The position numbers and the translations under genes were made by a program. The notes beneath the pieces are model-generated. The model was not told where the DNA came from. It saw only the letters and a program-made list of their open reading frames with translations, and made no database searches. Below are positions 5,667-8,010 of a stretch of DNA of 8,010 bases, piece after piece. The stretch is from Actinomycetes bacterium (GTDB lineage: Bacteria > Actinomycetota > Acidimicrobiia > Acidimicrobiales > Acidimicrobiaceae), in assembly GCA_021819725.1 (NCBI GenBank), contig JAKAQR010000086.1, positions 1-8,010 of the forward strand, read 5' to 3'. How positions within the stretch are numbered: position 1 is the stretch's first letter; the number at the start of each line of letters is the position of its first letter.

Positions 5667-5770
5667 GTTCAGTAGATTGCTCGGACTCCTCGAACTTCAG
5701 GTGGATCACCACGGTGTGCAACATCCGTAGGGCCAGCCAACACCCCGCAACTCGTCGACTACCGTACTAC

Positions 5771-5804
5771 CCGGCTAGCTCGAAGCATCACGCCGGGCTA
5801 GCTC
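5771..5804. repeat. Short direct repeat across the end of the transporter gene
   Basis: CCGGCTAGCTC (5771-5781) and CCGGGCTAGCTC (5793-5804) differ by one inserted G and start 22 bases apart. Each contains the palindrome GCTAGC, so the copies can also pair with each other. The stop codon of the transporter (5775-5777) lies inside the left copy. A small local duplication that set the present C-terminus is possible. Confidence 0.45.
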
Positions 5805-6947
5805 ATTACGCAAAGCCCTCCTGCCCAGCAACATCGCCAGGCCCCCGACAACTCCAAACACAGCATTCACCTTCCACGCGACGCCAAAGCCCATATGATC
5901 GACGAGAATGCCGAACAACAACGGACCAAGGAGCGACCCGCAGTAAAGGCCAGCCTGGGTGATTCCGGTCGCATGGGCTATTGCGCCGGGGTGAGTCTTG
6001 GTTATCGCAAAGTTGAGCACTCCATTCCAACCCCAACCCGCAGCGTAGGCGAGTATGACGCCAATCACGATAAATTCGTGGCCCGGAACAGACAACAAGA
6101 CATACCCAACAGCGCCAAGCATCAGCATCGCCGCAACAACCCTCAGGTGATTGCCCTTACGCCGATCCGCAAAGTAGCCTGAAAGAATCCGGGTCGAAAA
6201 GGAGCTCGCGCTTCCGAGTGCAGCGAGATAGCCGGCGGTCCCTGGCGATAGCCCGCTGTGTACGTTCGAAGTGACAAGAAATGCTCCCATCGCGTTAGCT
6301 GCACCCGCGCCAAAGGCCATACCCACTGCGAGAATGACCAAGGGTGCGAGAACTACCCGGGTACGTGTTGGTTCCCCATCCCGAGTTCGTTGTGCGCTCG
6401 CCGGTGGTATCGAGATGAGCACAACTATGCCGAAGATGGCAGCACCGAGATAGCCATACTGCCAGCCGATCGTGAGTGCCACCAGTGGAACTGCCAGTCC
6501 AGCAAGCAAGGTGGAAAGTGGCACTGCGGCTTGTTTGATGCCGAATGCCAACCCCTGCCCCTGGATCCTGGTGCGGCCCACAAGAAACTGATTCACAGTC
6601 GGCTGCATGACACCATTCGCGGCACCAGCTAAAACGAGCGATACCAAAATCGAGAGGAAACTGCGGTCGATAACCGCAATGGTCAACAAGCTGATCACCG
6701 ACGCCCCTACCGCCGCCCGCATCAGTCGCTCAACCCCGAGAAGTCCAACTCGCGGTCCCGTCAACAGCGAGAGGGGGATCGATGAGAGAAAGAAAGTCGA
6801 AACAAGCAGGCCAAGCTCGGTAGTGCTGAGTCCAAGATGATGACGGATCACGACAGCAAGTGCCCCTGTCAGAAAGACCGGAAGTGTCGTCGTTGTCGCC
6901 GAAGCGACCGATACCATCAGGGTTGCTGCGCGTGACTCACGGTTCAT
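5775..6947 (-). CDS. Major facilitator superfamily (MFS) transporter
   Basis: A 390-residue, very hydrophobic protein with about 12 membrane helices, arranged as two sets of six around a polar central loop near residues 182-197 (PASAQRTRDGEPTRTR). The loop 2-3 motif is degenerate (TGPRVGLLGVERLMRA, 63-78). The equivalent in the second half is better kept (SGYFADRRKG, 256-265). A GIKQAAVPLSTLLAG block (136-150) in helix 5 is shared with many proton-driven MFS pumps and anion carriers. It should move a small organic molecule across the cytoplasmic membrane; the substrate cannot be read from sequence. ATG at 6947 is chosen because the first helix begins soon after it. A TTG at 6971 would add eight polar residues and would lie upstream of the candidate -10 box (6959-6964). 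It is divergent from the DUF6314 gene. Confidence 0.9.
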   Translation of the reverse strand: MNRESRAATLMVSVASATTTTLPVFLTGALAVVIRHHLGLSTTELGLLVSTFFLSSIPLSLLTGPRVGLLGVERLMRAAVGASVISLLTIAVIDRSFLSILVSLVLAGAANGVMQPTVNQFLVGRTRIQGQGLAFGIKQAAVPLSTLLAGLAVPLVALTIGWQYGYLGAAIFGIVVLISIPPASAQRTRDGEPTRTRVVLAPLVILAVGMAFGAGAANAMGAFLVTSNVHSGLSPGTAGYLAALGSASSFSTRILSGYFADRRKGNHLRVVAAMLMLGAVGYVLLSVPGHEFIVIGVILAYAAGWGWNGVLNFAITKTHPGAIAHATGITQAGLYCGSLLGPLLFGILVDHMGFGVAWKVNAVFGVVGGLAMLLGRRALRNELARRDASS

Positions 6948-6958
6948 AGGCCAATCGC

Positions 6959-6964
6959 AGTCTA
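6959..6964 (-). promoter_or_regulatory. Candidate -10 box (TAGACT) of the MFS gene
   Basis: On the - strand TAGACT lies 11 bases before the ATG at 6947, which would give a leader of only about four or five bases. The same hexamer precedes the lipoprotein gene. No -35 consensus is visible. The palindrome at 6986-6997 lies just upstream, where a regulator could block or help polymerase. Confidence 0.4.
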
Positions 6965-6985
6965 TGTGCAATGGCGCCTTGCAGA

Positions 6986-6997
6986 TCTCAGCTGAGA
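6986..6997. repeat. 12-bp perfect palindrome TCTCAGCTGAGA
   Basis: TCTCAGCTGAGA is perfectly self-complementary and lies about 20 bases upstream of the proposed -10 box of the transporter, in the divergent spacer. Size and place suit an operator for a dimeric regulator. No second copy was found in the window. Confidence 0.45.
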
Positions 6998-7001
6998 ACC
7001 A

Positions 7002-7017
7002 GGGGCGGCACCGCCCC
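7002..7017. repeat. 7-bp perfect GC hairpin GGGGCGG-CA-CCGCCCC
   Basis: GGGGCGG (7002-7008) and CCGCCCC (7011-7017) are exact complements separated by two bases; as RNA it would be a 6-bp stem with a GCAC loop. It lies four bases beyond the 12-bp palindrome, upstream of both divergent genes, with no T tract. It is therefore more likely a regulatory or structural site than a terminator. Confidence 0.5.
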
Positions 7018-7221
7018 AGCCGCCAACGTCAACGATCGTGCCAACCTGAACCTGCGGCGATATCATCGTCGAAGTTTCGAAGATCACCACGGTTTACGTC
7101 GAGCTACCAACTATGTCGCCGCCAATTCCTTGGCGCCACCGCGAGCACCACAGATCCTACCATCTGACCCATACATACGATCTCACGGCCACCCAGCAAG
7201 TACACGCCGCCCAATCTTGAC

Positions 7222-7227
7222 TAGAAT
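7222..7227 (+). promoter_or_regulatory. Candidate -10 box (TAGAAT) of the DUF6314 gene
   Basis: TAGAAT lies nine bases before the ATG at 7237, so the mRNA would have almost no leader. The longer string TAGAATCAGCC is identical to that before the J-domain gene (2851-2861). No ribosome binding site is present. Confidence 0.45.
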
Positions 7228-7236
7228 CAGCCAGCA

Positions 7237-7731
7237 ATGATGACCTTTGACACGTTGAGCTTCCTCTTGGGTAGATGGTCACTGCAACGCAGGGTCGAGG
7301 ACCTTCACACCAACAGCCATGTCGAAATTGTCGGCATCGTGAGCCTCATCGACACGACCGCGAACCGACGATCACCACTCTCGGCGCGCAGTGCAAGCTA
7401 CGAGGAGCAAGGTGAACTGACCATCAGCGGTCGCCAGTGCCCGATGCATCGACACCTCATATACACACAAGTCCAAAATTCCCGCGTCATCAGCCAATTC
7501 GATGACGGTCGAATCTTTACTGACCTTGATCTGCGCTCAGGATCATGGCACACCACCTATCTCTGTGGTGACGACCACTACAAGCTTGCTACCGTGGTTG
7601 TTTCACAAAGTGAAGTTCGTGAGTACTGGCGGGTAATCGGACACAACAAGGACTACATCGCAACAACAGTCCTGAAGCGGTGCACGGATCGCAATCCACA
7701 CACCTCGCCAATGCCATACCCTTTGGCGTGA
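7237..7731 (+). CDS. DUF6314 family protein
   Basis: The 164-residue sequence follows the DUF6314 pattern as I know it: an opening LLGRWSLQRRVED (10-22), YEEQGEL (55-61), a FDDGRIFTDLDLRSG block (88-102), an H..YLCGDDHY segment (105-115), and a closing YWRVIGHNKDYIATT (130-144). The family is of unknown function. Its size and alternating pattern suggest a small beta barrel, perhaps lipocalin-like, but that is inference. There is no signal peptide or membrane helix, so it should be cytoplasmic. ATG at 7237 is chosen; a second ATG follows directly at 7240. The tail after residue 149 looks unconserved. It is divergent from the transporter and convergent with the membrane protein at the right edge. 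Confidence 0.75.
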   Translation: MMTFDTLSFLLGRWSLQRRVEDLHTNSHVEIVGIVSLIDTTANRRSPLSARSASYEEQGELTISGRQCPMHRHLIYTQVQNSRVISQFDDGRIFTDLDLRSGSWHTTYLCGDDHYKLATVVVSQSEVREYWRVIGHNKDYIATTVLKRCTDRNPHTSPMPYPLA

Positions 7732-7781
7732 GCCACGTCTCAGGCTGAGAAGACATCGACACGAGAGTTCACTCTTGCCGC

Positions 7782-7793
7782 AGAGGCACCTCT
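7782..7793. repeat. Inverted repeat AGAGG-CA-CCTCT between convergent genes
   Basis: AGAGG (7782-7786) and CCTCT (7789-7793) are exact complements. CGAGAG (7762-7767) and CTCTCG (7790-7795) form an alternative outer pair. The element lies between the stop of the DUF6314 gene and the stop of the - strand membrane protein, where a terminator is expected, but no T tract is present. Confidence 0.3.
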
Positions 7794-7869
7794 CGCTTAG
7801 TCATGAGACCAACACTGTAGCCCGGTGGTTCCTTGGAAGCAAGATGACGACCTCGCAACCGCTGCGACC

Positions 7870-8010
7870 CTACTCCCTCATTCGCCGGAGATAGGCTCCC
7901 CCCGCACCGCGCAGATACAAAAGCCCGATACCAAGAGCCACCATTGACGGAATGAGCCTCCAGCTTGCATGGAGAGCAGCCTCGCAGACTGCAGCGACCG
8001 CTATCCAAAG
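7870..8010 (-). CDS. C-terminal part of a membrane protein (5' end outside window)
   Basis: A - strand frame is open from the right edge to a TAG at 7870-7872 and encodes 46 residues. It has a hydrophobic start (LWIAVAAVCEAALHASW), then a likely membrane helix (RLIPSMVALGIGLLYLRGAG), then a short basic tail (AYLRRMRE). Hydrophobic runs ending in an arginine-rich cytoplasmic tail fit the last one or two helices of an integral membrane protein. No family can be named. A longer frame overlapping it on the same strand gives a Cys/Ser/Arg-rich product with no helix and is probably a shadow. Confidence 0.6.
   Translation of the reverse strand, partial: LWIAVAAVCEAALHASWRLIPSMVALGIGLLYLRGAGGAYLRRMRE

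Noticed and set aside
5257..5724. - strand open frame of 155 residues
   Set aside because: Composition is unusually rich in His, Arg, Asp and Ser. The neighbouring - strand frame at 5322-5666 reads far more like a protein.
5446..5730. + strand hydrophobic frame of 94 residues
   Set aside because: It lies opposite the hydrophilic - strand frame, and antisense frames of hydrophilic genes are commonly hydrophobic. No ribosome binding site precedes its ATG.
7769..8008. - strand frame of 79 residues at the right edge
   Set aside because: The product is Cys/Ser/Gly/Arg-rich with no helix. The overlapping frame ending at 7870 gives a clean membrane helix and basic tail.

Overview
The window reads as chromosomal DNA from an actinobacterium of moderate GC content, in the mid to upper fifties by eye. 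An acidimicrobial lineage would fit, but that is only inference. The support is GC-leaning third codon positions, frequent GTG/TTG starts, few Shine-Dalgarno sequences, a -10 box of form TAGNNT placed six bases before several start codons (the layout of leaderless mRNAs), and a DUF6314 protein.

Layout. The left edge carries the last 33 codons of an unidentified + strand gene. Positions 335-2667 hold a compact + strand operon, pxpB-pxpC-pxpA, encoding the three-part ATP-dependent 5-oxoprolinase that converts 5-oxoproline (pyroglutamate) to glutamate. A 43-codon open frame with a good ribosome binding site sits directly upstream and overlaps the GTG start of pxpB. A membrane-anchored J-domain (DnaJ-like) protein follows at 2863-3507. 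Then comes a 375-base gap (3508-3882) rich in inverted repeats, and a secreted lipoprotein with a beta-propeller-like repeat domain at 3883-5178.

The right half is mostly on the - strand. A 12-helix major facilitator transporter occupies 5775-6947. Downstream of it, at 5322-5666, is a protein-like frame cut by a single in-frame TAG that is followed at once by ATG; it is either a decayed gene or two coupled small proteins. The 289 bases between the transporter and the divergent DUF6314 gene (7237-7731) hold two perfect palindromic elements. The right edge is the C-terminal part of a - strand membrane protein, convergent with the DUF6314 gene.

The 5-oxoprolinase operon is the only clear pathway. 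The other genes look like single housekeeping or envelope genes with no evident link to it. I saw no tRNA, rRNA, CRISPR array, insertion sequence or phage gene, and no defined new system. The most interesting points are the interrupted gene, the recurring leaderless-type promoters, the small frame upstream of pxpB, and the hairpins at 3563-3670.
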